Source: Leptasterias polaris (Eukaryota > Echinodermata > Asteroidea > Forcipulatida > Asteriidae). From it: DNA of 64,000 nucleotides. The translations under genes were made by a program, and so were the position numbers. Location of the stretch: the NCBI GenBank assembly GCA_037783415.1, contig JAZGTN010000054.1, positions 1,302,001 to 1,366,000 on the forward strand, given 5' to 3'. Position 1 is the first letter of the stretch; each line of letters opens with the position of its first letter. Under the pieces are notes generated by a model. It saw only the letters and a list, made by a program, of their open reading frames with translations. It made no database searches and was not told the origin of the DNA. Shown one piece after another: positions 9,986 to 19,540 of this stretch.

Positions 9986-10254
9986 GCGGGCATTCTGTGT
10001 GCGTTGAATCATTCCTACTTCCATGGTTTGAGTAGGATTAGGCCTACTTTACATGAGATTTCGTTTTAAATAAATGTTTTACGGTGCCCTAGTCTTTAAT
10101 GTGCGCTTGAATTTTGCGTTTTAGCTCCAATTCCCCAAGAATAATTATTTTTAAAAGGGATATTAGGTTTAGAATCCATTACAAAAAATAAACAAATAAA
10201 TCCCTTATGTGGCGGCCGGATACGAAACTTTTCCAACTGGGGTACACGAGTCCC

Positions 10255-11188
10255 GGGGGAAGATGGGACACGGGGGGGGGGGGGGGGGGGGGGGCGATGG
10301 GACAGTGCATTTACCAAACTATTTCTTGCAAACCCCCTTTCTGCAAAAATAGTTTCGTCCATATGTAGTCTGTCTCTGGCACACTGGAGGTCGCCCTTTT
10401 ACTGTTTTCTTTTTCTATTATTAGCGTGAGTATTTACCAGCACGTCGTCAACTTATCATACAACAGGGTGCGGGTCATCATTTTGTCCATGGGTATTTTT
10501 GAAAGACATCAAGATGTCTTTGAGATGTCTTTACAACAGCACTTGTCCCATTTTGTGAGCACAATATCAGATATGATATTACCGTCGGCTCAGACCGAAT
10601 GCAGAAATATTTTATATCTGGATATTTTTTGTTATTTGTCCTGTTTGAACCCCAGTTGTTATTTTATTGGGGTAAAATGAGCCTTTGTCAACAACTTAAT
10701 ATCAACAACCTGTAGGGGTAAAATGGGATTGGGACACATTTAATTGTTTGAAACAAAACTGTAAACAGATTTGTTTTTAAAATGCTCAAAGGTGTAAATT
10801 ATTGTTGAATAATATAATTTTGTTTTAAACAGGTTTTTTAAAACCTAGTTTTCACACTATAAAAACTCCCGACAGTTATATTGTAGTAGTATTACTAGTA
10901 ATGCATGGTCATGCAATTTTTGTCATTTGCCCCAATTTGACCCACATTAATTTCCAATATCCCACTTAAATATTTCTTTCACCCGTCATTACAGTGCATG
11001 CATCCCATCGTGACTCAAGGGGGGGGGGGGGGGCTGGCAGGAAAAGTAAAGTTTTAGTATCTAAAAACCCTTGAAATTTCATTAAAATGTTACAATCTAA
11101 CCTTCAGTAGTAGAAAGCCCACATGACAGATTAGGGTTAAATTAAATTTGTATTATCTAAAAACTAACTATCTGTCCCATCTTACCCC
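10255..11188. mobile_element. Possible MITE delimited by inverted GGGGTAAGATGGGACA ends
   Basis: GGGGGAAGATGGGACA at 10255-10270 and TGTCCCATCTTACCCC at 11173-11188 are inverted copies with one mismatch. Similar GGGGTAAAATGGG fragments lie at about 10668 and 10715. A poly-G run of about 22 bases follows the left end and may be an assembly weak point. No transposase lies between. Confidence 0.4.
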
Positions 11189-11714
11189 AGTATTTAAACA
11201 AAAAACGTGGCAAATGTTCAAAATTATGGTTTACGGGACGGGGGAATTCCATGTCAACTCAACACTCACACATGGATTGGAAGTTGGAACAAATTTGGTG
11301 TTGACTTACAAAAAAATATAACTTTTCGGAGCTTGTGGTTTAGTCTTTGATATATAAAGAAAAATCTCAAAACTTATAAAAGTATACATGGAGAACCTAA
11401 AAACAAAATGTTCATTGTTTTAAAGGTCTTTAAATGGTCTCCATTTCATAAAATTAAACCAAAGTCAAAGCATGAAGCACAAAGAAAACCTTTATGCTTA
11501 AAATTTTACATTTTTAAATGGTTTTGATATACAAGGCAACATTGTAATTATTGTGATGGATTCTTTAAAAGTTTCTTGTGTTTTTCTTTTCCTGATGTCT
11601 ATGAGAAAACGCATTGTCAGTGAATGCTCCTACAGAATTTTTAATAACAAAAATAAAACAATAAAACTATACTTTAAAAGAATGCAAACAAATAAATCAG
11701 TCAGTGAGTGAAAA
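11189..11714. other. AT-rich non-coding, nothing recognised
   Basis: No open frame, tandem repeat or structured element stands out. Confidence 0.4.
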
Positions 11715-11945
11715 GTTCAGTTCAGTTCAGTTTATTTTTTCAGAGTATCTGTATCATATAGACAATCAGAATGGGAAATTAAAAGATGTAGATAATTTAG
11801 ACATGACATGGCACCAACAGAAAAGTCAATGCAAGACCAGAAGACTTTGCATAACAAAAACAAAACAAAACTTGACAAGGAAGGACAAAAGGAGACAAGG
11901 ACAAGGCAAGAACAAAGCAAAACACAAGTTGACAATAATAAAATC
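11715..11945 (-). mobile_element. 3' end of a CR1/L2-like LINE, minus orientation
   Basis: Read on the minus strand, the segment ends with AATAAACTGAACTGAACTGA, the microsatellite-type 3' terminus typical of CR1/L2-like LINEs. It is preceded by a T-rich untranslated region. No reverse-transcriptase sequence remains, so only the 3' UTR is supported. The 5' limit is uncertain. Confidence 0.45.
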
Positions 11946-12541
11946 ATGTAATAAAACTATCTCATCATGGAAAAACATCCACCTTCAAAGGGACAACACA
12001 TTCTGCAAAATTACTTCAGGGATGATATTATACAGTAATTCTTTACAGTACCTCACTTTTAACAACCTGACAAATCTCAATGCAACACATGAAATCAAGT
12101 CTTATAAAATAATGTCCCTTTGATACAATTATCATACTTAGTGGAGGTGTAACCCCCCAAAAATGGATCACTTGAATAAAGTAAATCAAACTTAACACTG
12201 GGGAAACAAATAAGAAACCACTAAAAACAACAGTGCCAAAGTAAGTCATAGATTAAAATCAAAATGGCTTTAAAACCTGTGTAAATGAAACACAAAGAAA
12301 TACAATTAATCAAAATACAGTTTTCAATCACATTTAAGAAGAAAAACATAGTATTAAAAAATCGAATCCAAACATGTTCATAACAAAAGATATTTCCAAA
12401 TCAGATTTCCAAAAATACAACTTTAGGAATGAAAATCCAAAGAAAGTAATGAGTATTAGGCCTATGATTGTCAAAATAAATAAAAATACAAAGTTTAAGC
12501 TTACCGAGTATGAATTTATTGAGGCAGGCAAGACTTAAAGG
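11946..12541. other. Non-coding, nothing recognised
   Basis: AT-rich sequence with only short, compositionally biased open frames. Confidence 0.4.
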
Positions 12542-12961
12542 GTCTGTATACCTTTGGTAATGAATCTGAAAATTAATGGCAATAAAAACTTACTTGGTAA
12601 GAAGTACAGCAGCTTTGGGTAGTATAATGAATTTTGTGAAACTTTTAACTTCGAAATACTACGGTTATGGAAAAATATGTCACTTTTTATTACCCAACAT
12701 TTGAATCTGATAAGCGTAATTGCCATAACACCTGTGTGGAAAATATTCGCTCCGGAATTTTGGTAATATCTCAAAAATGCGACCACCCTTTGAAGTGAAA
12801 TTTTCACAGGTAAATTTTATTGTAAATATTTAGAATCAGCTGTAAGTTATGATAGTCTACATTAGTCTAGCACCATATGTCACTGTAAAATGGCTAATGA
12901 AAAAGCATCATCTCCAACCTGCATGTTGTATGCCATGATTATTACCAAAGGAAATGCACAC
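12542..12961. mobile_element. MITE-like element, about 420 bp, imperfect terminal inverted repeats
   Basis: The left end (12542-12565, GTCTGTATACCTTTGGTAAT...) matches the reverse complement of the right end (about 12935-12961) with a few mismatches, centred on CCTTTGGTAAT / ATTACCAAAGG. No coding capacity is present. Confidence 0.5.
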
Positions 12962-14040
12962 AATCATATACTAAAAACAACTATCAGTTCAGTTAAGTAT
13001 GGGTTCTAAAAGCTACAAAGGGATAGAGAAGAAATGGACAAGCTTGCAGTGATTTACCTAACCCCACTTATGTGGCAAACTTGGAGTCGTCGGCCTCAAA
13101 AGTGGGGCTATGATTTACCGTAAACTAAAATTCTCAGTTGGTTGGTCATCTGCTGTGATCTGTGATGCCAAATGTAGCTAGAACAAAACCCCAACCTTTC
13201 TCTCTAAAGAAATACTAACTTTGCAACATTTTCTGATATAGTTTATGGATATATCAAACCAAACAAAGGGGGGAATGTGTAGTCAAGTGAATGTGCACAC
13301 AAATCCATGGATGTTTGTCATTTTGCCAACGATATGACCAACCAATGCCAAATGTGTGCAACTACAAAGTGCAAGCCCAAGTCAAGACAGTGTTGGTTGT
13401 TAATTCAGATAAAAATAGTTTATAGATACTTACGGATACTTACAGAACCTCGGGCTCTGAAGTTGTGCCCCCCTTGAATTTGAAGTACGTGTCACACCAG
13501 TTTTTATTCATAAAATCATATAATTCATAATGATTATCATTAGACATTATGAATCATATTTTTCTTTTGACTTTAATTAATAATTGTCACAAATGTTTGT
13601 AAATATCGTTTCATAACAACCTTCTTCATACCTGAAATTGTGCGGTGTTTATTTATGAAAAACGAAAATGCAATTCAGGGCCAGGCGACATTCTCGCTGT
13701 AAAAAGTACAAAGACATGACTACAATACAATCATGTATGTACATGTACCAATCAATGATGTACACAATACACACGTTTTATATCCTTCGACGAGAAAGAT
13801 ACACTACAAACACTGCTTACAAGTACAAACAAATTACATCGTTTTAAAACATGTTTATTCCACTTAATTTCCAAATAAAAAAATAAAACCATAAATGCTT
13901 ACACATAAAATGTATTTCCACATCCTCGCTGGCATTGTTGAAGTCAAGAACGATGATCAAGAGGAGACAAGAAGACAGGACAGTCTACTCATTTTTATTC
14001 ATCAGCCGTTTGTTGACAATAGTTACCGGATCGGACCACC
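12962..14040. other. Non-coding, nothing recognised
   Basis: No supported gene or repeat was seen. Confidence 0.4.
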
Positions 14041-14215
14041 GACCGATGATGTGAGTAGTAAGATGGCGGCCCGATCGATGCGGCGCCTTCATCGCACGAA
14101 CCCGAAGCGCTATCCAGTCAGTATATAGAGATCAGTGGCAACTGCCCCCGGCCTCTCATTCTTTTTCAATCTTGTGATACGTTTAACTGTATGCAGTTGT
14201 TTAGGGTGACCATAT
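14041..14215 (-). repeat. Dispersed repeat family R1, copy 2
   Basis: GTGAGTAGTAAGATGGCGGC (14051-14070) and CGAAGCGCTATCCAGT (14103-14118) match copy 1 in reverse complement. Bases 14138-14215 match the reverse complement of 15432-15500. The 21 bases at 14117-14137 equal one half of the palindrome at 6615-6656. Confidence 0.6.
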
Positions 14216-14417
14216 AAAAACATGATTCATTTGAAATGTTGCGTCGAAATACTTGCATTTTTACACGCGCGTACTAAAGCGCCCGATAAGCGCATAGGGG
14301 GGCGATCGAAAGTTTTTAACAAGCGTGCACGCAGAGCAGTCACTTTTGGTCAGCCAATCAGCGTTGTTTTTTAGTGTTTCCCTTCCAGGGGTTAGAGACG
14401 TACGCGGAGTTAGCAGT

Positions 14418-14490
14418 AGTCTTGGTTCAAGACTCTCCTGTTGACGGATCGTGGGAAGATATTAATAACAGGAGAGTCTTAACCAAGACT
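14418..14490. repeat. Hairpin-forming inverted repeat
   Basis: The arms 14418-14442 and 14467-14490 are inverted copies with a single one-base bulge around a 24-base loop. The right flank (CCAAGACTAAGTTAGC) resembles the flank of the hairpin at 15205-15315, suggesting one foldback family. Confidence 0.65.
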
Positions 14491-15204
14491 AAGTTAGCAG
14501 TAGACTTGATTTCAAGTTGCGGTTATTTCTCTGCATCAGCACGCAAAATTCCCCCGCAGATTGGCTATCACGCGCTCTAACTCGCAATCTCAGACTTGAC
14601 CCTCTTGTGTATATTCATTTATTCACAACTCACATTTACATAACAACACTATGCCTGAGACTGAGATATGACCAATCAGGAGACCACAAAACTCCTGTTG
14701 GCTGCGTCTATTCCCAATAGGTTATAATCACTTCAGCTTTTTCTGTAAAATCGAGTCATTGCTTTTATTTTTATAGTGCTTTGTACGTACAGTACGCTAT
14801 TTATAATATTATACATAAAATAATACAAGATGTACTCTTAAAATGTTGAAAAATAAACATGACAAACAACCTGATCCTTACTAGAAAAAAAATTGTGTCA
14901 CCTATGATTTGAATGGTATCGTCCAATGATTTTCCCAACGTTTTTTATTTATTTTGAATTTAAAAACTAGAATCACTTTGGTTTTGTGTGTTTCCAAACT
15001 GCAAGTTGAATCACTGATCTGAGCATAGACAGATTAGTTACACGTGCATCAATGTTGTATTTCTGTACTATATCCCGTGGTATAAACGGTTAAGTTTGAA
15101 TATGCATTTTATTGAAGGCTTCGGAGATTCTGACCAATCAGAGTGTTCCGTCCACTTTTGGACTGATTCGCCATAGGGTGTGTACAAACCGATGAACAAT
15201 GTTC
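14491..15204. other. Non-coding, nothing recognised
   Basis: AT-rich sequence without supported features. Confidence 0.4.
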
Positions 15205-15315
15205 CCAAGTCTGTGATCGTAGGTTCAAGACGGAGGTTTATCCACAAGAGGGCGCTGTTTCAGGCAATAATGTATCGGTTATCAGGACGATTAAAAACCG
15301 CGATCACAGACTTGG
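15205..15315. repeat. Hairpin-forming inverted repeat
   Basis: CCAAGTCTGTGATCG at 15205-15219 and its exact reverse complement at 15301-15315 flank 81 bases. It is followed by a flank shared with the 14418-14490 hairpin. Confidence 0.6.
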
Positions 15316-15339
15316 AACCAAGTCTAAGTTAGCGGGCGT

Positions 15340-15715
15340 TATGGCGCGCTGCCCATGGTTGCGAGGCTGCCATTATCTCTCTATAATGGAGATCAATGCT
15401 GGATGGAGCCCAAGCCGAGGTTTGAGAAAGGCCCATGGTCACCCTAAACTGATACAGTTAAATGTATCACAAGATTGAAAAAGAATTAGAGGGGGCCAGT
15501 TGCTCTATGACTTGTGCGTCCTTTGACAGCGCGCTCTGCGTAGTCTCTCACACAGAATGGATCAACCACAGAACTAATAGACTGTGCAAGTCTTGCGCGT
15601 ATCGGAGCGAGAAAACACGTCAAGTGAGGAACATATTTTTTTCTTAAATCAAATCATTGTTTTTAAATTAGATCTATAAAAAAATCTGACCAACAAAAAT
15701 AATCTTTACAATTTG
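15340..15715 (-). repeat. Dispersed repeat family R1, copy 3
   Basis: This copy is the reverse complement of parts of copy 1 (15400-15432, 15500-15715) and of copy 2 (15432-15500), joining segments separated in the other copies. It is probably the most complete of the three. Confidence 0.6.
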
Positions 15716-15806
15716 CAAAAAATGAGTTTTAGCTTTCATAATAAGCACACAAATCATTTGTTAGTTTTTGTTGAAACAAACTAAAAACTCTGGGGACAAG
15801 GATGCT

Positions 15807-16251
15807 TAAATCTCTAATTCCTGTGAATATTACCGAATAATCTCACGGAAGATTGCTGTGAATACTTCTCCATTACTTCCGTTCAGTGAAAACGTTAGTC
15901 CATTCACAAAATTGTCTCATAACATGACGTCATAGGGTTTCCAGATCACGTGATGATTTATTATAATTATTTCTTGTAATAATCAGCCACAACTGTTTTT
16001 GCATGATTTGAAGATGTATAAATTCTACAAATAATTTTTGGTGAATAAATATTCAAATGATTTGGCAATGGAAATGATAAATGCAAACTTTGAGATTTAC
16101 TTAATGTATCTAGGTCGCCATGTTGGTTACTATAAACAAACAGACTTGTAACCAATCACAATCGCAGCGCGGCACGTATAAAAAGCAGCAGGCGCATTCC
16201 ATTTGATGCGATGATTTTATGTTCAGTTGCCGCAAGCTAAAGTTTCTGCCT
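15807..16251 (+). repeat. Promoter-like repeat P1, copy 1
   Basis: This segment is nearly identical to 36126-36575 and 46940-47389. It contains a CCAAT box (16152-16156) and a TATA box (TATAAAAAG, 16177-16185) at a spacing typical of a polymerase II promoter. It ends with a 28-29-base motif (starting CAGTTGCCGCAAGC at 16224) that recurs at five other places. It could be the U3-R part of an unknown LTR, or a duplicated promoter. Confidence 0.7.
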
Positions 16252-16657
16252 CACCGCTGTTAATCCGACGACAAACGGTTGTGCGCATGCGGGAGTCTCA
16301 GCGCTTTGGAGTGCGCCCTCTTGTGCCTAAATTCGGCCAAGCATAGTATTGCATAAACAAAACCGCTTGGGGGTTTGGGCCAATGAAAATCGGTTTAAAA
16401 CAAATATTAATGAATATTTAAAAGATGTTTACTCTTATTTAAATATATTATAACCACGAGACAAGCTGGGCACCAGTTTTTATCGAAACCTACGCATTCG
16501 TATGGACAAACTGGTCCCCTCAAGTGGATCGTGTTTTGTACGCATTCTCATTCATGTCGATGCGTTGTATGAATTTAAGGACATAATATACGCCTGAAAA
16601 ACTACAGCTGGAAACTTTTTCTGTGACAATTTAAAGCGTAAATGCAAAGAAGAACTC
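16252..16657 (+). other. Non-coding; possible 5' leader downstream of P1
   Basis: This stretch separates the P1 promoter from a short ATG exon. It has no long open frame. It would be untranslated leader if P1 drives the exon at 16658. Confidence 0.3.
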
Positions 16658-16681
16658 ATGGAGAATGGATTAACACAAAAG
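16658..16681 (+). CDS. Candidate first coding exon of an unidentified host gene
   Basis: ATG starts eight codons (MENGLTQK) that end exactly at a perfect donor, AAG|GTGAGT (GT at 16682-16683). TATA-containing P1 lies upstream. No following exon can be identified. If real, element A sits in its first intron. An ATG followed by a consensus donor can occur by chance, so confidence is low. Confidence 0.25.
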
Positions 16682-17198
16682 GTGAGTGAATAAACCCCAT
16701 AGATAGTTCGTCATGATTTTTTGAAAAAAAACTGCCATCACTGCACACGTAAAATCACCGTGTGCCCATTTGTACACGTTTCAATGGGGAACACCCATCC
16801 ATGTATTTATTGGTTGTGTAACGAAATTGGCCTGAGTGCTTGTTGCTTTTGCGCGTCATGGCGCTAAGGCGTGCTATACCTGCTGAGCATGCGCAGTAAG
16901 CTGCTTAGGGGATTATTAGCGGGCGCCTCGTGCGTGCGACACGAGTTGCTGTGGAGCTATCAGACAGACAGGACAGACGTGTGGGACAGGAGCTCCGACA
17001 AAGTAGTGGTTTGGTGCTAGTTGTTTGAGGCGGCGTTGTTGCTGGTGTAGCGGGAGGAGGACTGAGTGGTTGGAGTGTCCGTGACAGCGGGGTCGTTAGA
17101 GCCTGTCAGAGCCTGTCAGAGATCGTCCGTGGAGGCGGCGGCGGTGTGTCCGAATCTAGCGGCAGCAGCTCAGCTCAAGGCACTGGTCAAAGCGCTGG

Positions 17199-17204
17199 GT
17201 ATGT
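17199..17204 (+). promoter_or_regulatory. Candidate splice donor in the LTR leader
   Basis: GTATGT after CTGG matches the donor consensus. It could join the LTR leader to the acceptor at 23114-23115 just before ORF3, by analogy with retroviral env mRNAs. This is inference. Confidence 0.35.
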
Positions 17205-17360
17205 CGTACATAATTGTTTAATCAAAGTTAATTACGAGCACTGTTCAGGACCTATTTGGTTGAACTTCCCCACGAGTCAACACCATCTTTAATTATAGTT
17301 ATTATAAGTGCTTTCGGTATTAAGCCTCTCAATCAGTAATTCGGAATCTCAATTACAATC

Positions 17361-17511
17361 CCTTAAGGATACAGAAAACCCTTGAGGAAAGTCAAGGCTA
17401 CCTTAAGGAAACAATTACATCCCTCAAGGAAACAATTACATCCCTTAAGGAAACAATTACATCCCTTAAGGAAACAATCACATCCCTTAAGGAACTAGAA
17501 ATCCCTTAAGG
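17361..17511 (+). promoter_or_regulatory. Phased CCTTAAGG array in the 5' LTR
   Basis: CCTTAAGG, an 8-bp palindrome, starts at 17361, 17401, 17443, 17464, 17485 and 17504. One-mismatch forms start at 17380 and 17422. Spacing is 19, 21, 21, 21, 21, 21 and 19 bp, about two helical turns, so all sites face the same side of the DNA. Seven occur in the 3' LTR (25271-25400). Clustered zinc-finger sites in gypsy-type leaders are known to act as insulators in Drosophila gypsy. Function here is unproven. Confidence 0.75.
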
Positions 17512-17777
17512 AAGCATTTGCGTAACTAATTAAGTCAATGATGTGTTTGAGTTACAATAAAGGGTAAAACCCGTGGCTCTTGAATGATCTCTCTTAGTCC
17601 GATTATTGGGTCCATGTGCTGCTCTATTTAGTTAAGCTCCCGTCCATAGAGTTCCCAGGAAGAAGTGTTGCGTGCGGCGATATACGGTTGCCAAACGACC
17701 TCCCCCACAGTACTGTAGGGCTGCCGCTCGCCTGTGCAGTACCGAGTCAGAATTGACCCGGACGGGTTTCGCCACAT

Positions 17778-17795
17778 TGGTGTCAGAAGTGGGAT
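17778..17795 (+). promoter_or_regulatory. Primer-binding site, tRNA-Leu type
   Basis: TGGTGTCAGAAGTGGGAT begins one base after the 5' LTR. It is complementary to the 3' end of animal tRNA-Leu (ATCCCACTTCTGACA plus CCA) as I know it. Confidence 0.85.
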
Positions 17796-17828
17796 AAGGC
17801 GTAACACTTTCAGGAGACTGCATCTGCA

Positions 17829-19097
17829 GTGATGGATTCTAAATGGATGGAGGAGGAGCTTGAGGTGCTCAGGGTGGAGGCACACCATGCCGAAAGCATG
17901 TACGAGGATGCACTCAAGGAAAAGCGAGAACTTGAGGAACAATTACAGAAAATGAAATCAATGATCCAGGATCAGGGAGTAGGACGGACCGAAACACCGG
18001 AACTGTTTATGGACACCCCAACTCCTGCAATCTCAAGCACTTTTCGTTCAACCTTAGGTGTACCAGGCACACCTGCAAACACTAGACAAACGGAGGAGAC
18101 AACATCCTTGGTAGAGGCTAGGGAAACTAAGAAAAGTGAGGACAGAATTAGGAAACCGAATATTTGTCCTGACCGGTTCAATGGAAAGGTGCCATGGAAG
18201 GACTATAAGGCACATTTTCAGGCTTGCTGCGTAGCAAATGGATGGAAAGACAGCCAGGCTGCTGTATTCTTGGCGGCCAGCCTTCAGGGACAAGCATTGA
18301 AGGTGCTGGGATGCCAACCGGAGGGAAAGGAACTTTTACTTAAGGATCTTTTGGACAGACTAGACCAACGTTTTGGACCAGGACAACAGGCAGATTTCCA
18401 TCTGATGGAGCTGCGTCATCGTCGTCAGGGAGAGACTGAAACCCTGCAGGAACTCGGAGCCAGTGTGAGAGAGCTTGCAGCACTGGCATACCCGGAGTTC
18501 TCAGATGGGAGTAGAGAGAGACTAGCAAAGGGACATTTCATGGACGCCTTGAAAGACAGAGAAATCAGGGAGGGTATTTTCCGTGCAAAGCCTGCCACCC
18601 TTGATGATTCGATCAAGGCAGCGTTGCAAACGCAGAGTTTCCTACGTACAGAGGATCGTAGGACTAGCGAGAAGGCTAGGAAGTTTGCTAGGGTACTGGA
18701 AGGCACGGACGAAATTACGATGAAAGAACTGAAGGGAGAGATAAGAGAAACACAGGAGTCCATGGGCCAAGCCTTGGGAAAAATCCAGGTGATGCTACAG
18801 GATATCAGTAGGGGTAGCCAGGAAAAACAAGTGAGGTATGATAACGGACCGAGACCTGGAAAGAGATGGAAAGGGAGAGGACAGGACGTCTGTTACAACT
18901 GCAAAGGCTCAGGACATTTTGCTAGGAACTGTCCTGCACCAAGGAACGACGAGTGTTACAGTTGTAATGAAAAGGGACACATTGCACGGGACTGCAAATC
19001 ACCAAAACATGGGCAAAATGGAGAGTCGGGAAACGACGAACAGCCTTCCCTGGGGTCCAAGGGTGGGCTGGTGATTCGAAGGGACCAAAAACAGTAG
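17829..19097 (+). CDS. gag: Element A gag polyprotein
   Basis: 422 codons starting at the first ATG after the primer site. The N-terminus is a charged coiled-coil (residues about 1-50). The centre (about 115-270) is a retrotransposon capsid domain (CPDRFNGKVPWKDY, FLAASLQGQAL). The C-terminus has two CCHC knuckles, CYNCKGSGHFARNC and CYSCNEKGHIARDC, for binding element RNA. It forms the cytoplasmic particle in which reverse transcription occurs. The stop is TAG at 19095-19097. The protease frame is -1 relative to gag and already open before that stop, so ribosomal frameshifting near 19085-19095 is likely. Confidence 0.9.
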   Translation: MMDSKWMEEELEVLRVEAHHAESMYEDALKEKRELEEQLQKMKSMIQDQGVGRTETPELFMDTPTPAISSTFRSTLGVPGTPANTRQTEETTSLVEARETKKSEDRIRKPNICPDRFNGKVPWKDYKAHFQACCVANGWKDSQAAVFLAASLQGQALKVLGCQPEGKELLLKDLLDRLDQRFGPGQQADFHLMELRHRRQGETETLQELGASVRELAALAYPEFSDGSRERLAKGHFMDALKDREIREGIFRAKPATLDDSIKAALQTQSFLRTEDRRTSEKARKFARVLEGTDEITMKELKGEIRETQESMGQALGKIQVMLQDISRGSQEKQVRYDNGPRPGKRWKGRGQDVCYNCKGSGHFARNCPAPRNDECYSCNEKGHIARDCKSPKHGQNGESGNDEQPSLGSKGGLVIRRDQKQ

Positions 19098-19540
19098 GAG
19101 GAATCCTTCAGGGGATTACGCTTCCCTCAAGGGACCAGAAGAAGGGGGGACTTTATGTGAGTGCCCGTATAAGGGGAGAAGAGACACTTATGCTAATCGA
19201 TACAGGGGCGACAGACACCATAATTTCCATGGCGGTATACTACCGGATACCAAAGGAACGGAGGCCAACGTTAAGTATGGACGGAGTAGGGCTGTATGGA
19301 GCTGACGGTCACCCAATAGAGACAATAGGTGGAGCGCGGTTAGAGGTTCAAGTTGGGAACACTACCTCTCAAGTACGGGCAATTTTTGCCAAATTGGAGA
19401 TGGATGGAATCCTGGGGATGGACTTCCTTCTACCGACGAGGGGACGGTTGGATTTTCGGGAGTTAGTCCTTGCCCTGAATGGACAGAACATTAAGTGCGT
19501 GAACAAAAGGGAAATAATTTCTGTGCCCGGGTGGTTGTAG
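19098..19540 (+). CDS. Element A protease
   Basis: This is the -1 frame relative to gag, open across the gag stop, with no ATG needed. The aspartic-protease signature LIDTGATDTIIS lies at about 19192-19227, and the second conserved block GILGMDFL lies near 19409. It ends at TAG 19538-19540, overlapping the start of the pol frame by 46 bases. Retropepsins act as dimers to cut the gag-pol polyprotein. The separate frame implies a second -1 shift, or a small indel in an ancestral fused protease-pol frame. Confidence 0.8.

Larger units (their letters stand above)
16817..17776 (+). repeat. 5' LTR of element A
   Basis: 960 bp, starting TGTAACG and ending CCACA. It holds a direct GCCTGTCAGA duplication (about 17101), a strong splice-donor-like TGG|GTATGT at 17199 and eight phased CCTTAAGG motifs. 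No obvious TATA box was identified. Confidence 0.95.

Noticed and set aside
11704..12123. 139-codon lysine-rich frame
   Set aside because: It is antisense to a LINE 3' UTR and is a product of A-rich composition.
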